Source: Alphaproteobacteria bacterium
Lineage (GTDB): Bacteria > Pseudomonadota > Alphaproteobacteria > Rhizobiales > Aestuariivirgaceae
NCBI GenBank assembly: GCA_020441605.1
Contig: JAGRLX010000120.1
Coordinates: 1-6,968, forward strand
Direction: 5' to 3'
Length of the DNA stretch: 6,968 bases
Part shown: positions 6,468-6,968 of the stretch, one piece after another
How positions within the stretch are numbered: the first letter of the stretch is position 1
Layout of the letters: the number at the start of each line of letters is the position of its first letter
The notes under the pieces: generated by a model
What the model was told of the DNA's origin: nothing
The model's input: the letters and a program-made list of their open reading frames with translations, nothing else
Databases searched by the model: none
Translations under genes and position numbers: made by a program

Positions 6468-6968
6468 TTGAGCGAGAGACGACAATCCCGCACGGTGACG
6501 GCGCTGCTGCTGGCGCCGGCGGGGCTGTTGTTTATCTTCCTGTTGATCCTGCCGCTCGCCGTGGTGTTGGTCTATTCCCTCGGCGAGCGGGCACCGGCGG
6601 GCGGCTATGCGCCGGCCTTCACCTTGGCGAACTACGCCAATCTGCCGGCACGCGGGAAGGCCTTCCTCAACACCCTCACGCTGGCGCCGCTCGGCACCTT
6701 GCTCACCGCCATTGCCGCCTTTCCGATGGCTTACTTCCTGGCGCTCCGGGTCTCGCCGCGCTGGCGCATGGTGATGCTGGTGCTGGTCATGGCGCCCTTC
6801 TGGACCAGCCAGTTGCTGCGTTACTATGCCTGGATTATGATCCTCGGCTCGAAGGGCATTCCGTCGTGGCTGGCCTGGATCGGCATCGGCGACGTGCGCA
6901 TCATCAACACGCCCTGGGCGGTGCTGATCGGCGCGGTCTATGGTTTCCTGCCGCTGATGGTGCCGCCG
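6468..6968 (+). CDS. PotB-like ABC transporter permease (partial, C-terminus beyond window)
   Basis: The first 167 codons of an inner-membrane permease of the spermidine/putrescine type. After a short polar start (SERRQSRTVT) come a hydrophobic segment (about residues 11-36), a periplasmic region with GGYAPAFTLANYANL (45-59), and further membrane segments (about 70-90 and 100-118). RNTL-like FLNTLTLAPLGTLLT, MAPFWTSQLLRYYAWIMILG and the visible end YGFLPLMVPP are typical of PotB. The EAA loop would lie beyond the edge. The start is TTG 6468, placed directly after the TGA of the binding-protein frame, with AAGGCGG (6456-6462) 5 nt upstream; GTG 6495 is an alternative. No ATG is available near the N-terminus. 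Such abutting genes are usually translationally coupled, which matters because the upstream gene now stops 780 nt early. Confidence 0.92.
   Translation, partial: MSERRQSRTVTALLLAPAGLLFIFLLILPLAVVLVYSLGERAPAGGYAPAFTLANYANLPARGKAFLNTLTLAPLGTLLTAIAAFPMAYFLALRVSPRWRMVMLVLVMAPFWTSQLLRYYAWIMILGSKGIPSWLAWIGIGDVRIINTPWAVLIGAVYGFLPLMVPP

Noticed and set aside
5622..6485. Long open frame of 287 codons on the minus strand opposite the binding-protein gene
   Set aside because: It is antisense to a frame with clear PotD motifs, shows no recognisable family, and long antisense frames are expected in high-GC codon-biased DNA.

Overview
The window is a high-GC bacterial chromosome segment. Its gene families point to an alphaproteobacterium: an S6 protein with a Gly/Arg/Asp-rich tail, a Cu(A)-assembly cluster with a DUF2946-like protein, and a polyamine-type ABC cassette whose binding protein carries a Tat signal. 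The genus cannot be read from sequence alone. Almost every base lies in a recognisable gene or a short spacer.

Minus strand, 1-1398: the start of rpsR (S18, cut by the window edge) and rpsF (S6) form a translationally coupled pair with an ATGA overlap. Upstream of rpsF is a 229-nt leader/spacer with inverted repeats and a weak promoter candidate, then a LysE/ArgO-type amino-acid exporter. Compared from memory with E. coli ArgO, this exporter seems to lack about 13 residues in its third membrane segment.

Plus strand, 1556-3080: a copper-handling cluster made of a small DUF2946-like exported protein with a CCxxC motif, a PCuAC periplasmic copper chaperone, and a SCO1/SenC protein. The last two probably deliver copper to the Cu(A) centre of cytochrome c oxidase. 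The divergent region between the exporter and this cluster holds a 15-nt near-perfect palindrome and an 11-bp-spaced direct repeat that look like regulator sites. A perfect 14-bp palindrome lies between the first two copper genes.

Plus strand, 3153-4187: a secreted, cysteine-rich protein of unknown function that looks internally duplicated.

Plus strand, 4222-6968: a spermidine/putrescine-type ABC importer operon, with a PotA-like ATPase, a PotD-like binding protein with a Tat signal, and a PotB-like permease cut by the window edge. The PotD-like gene has an in-frame TAA at codon 123 while the frame stays coding for another 260 codons. It is therefore a pseudogene by one point mutation, or a sequencing error. 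This is the clearest anomaly in the window. I see no convincing undescribed multi-gene system; the most open questions are the unknown Cys-rich protein, the divergent control region and the interrupted binding protein.
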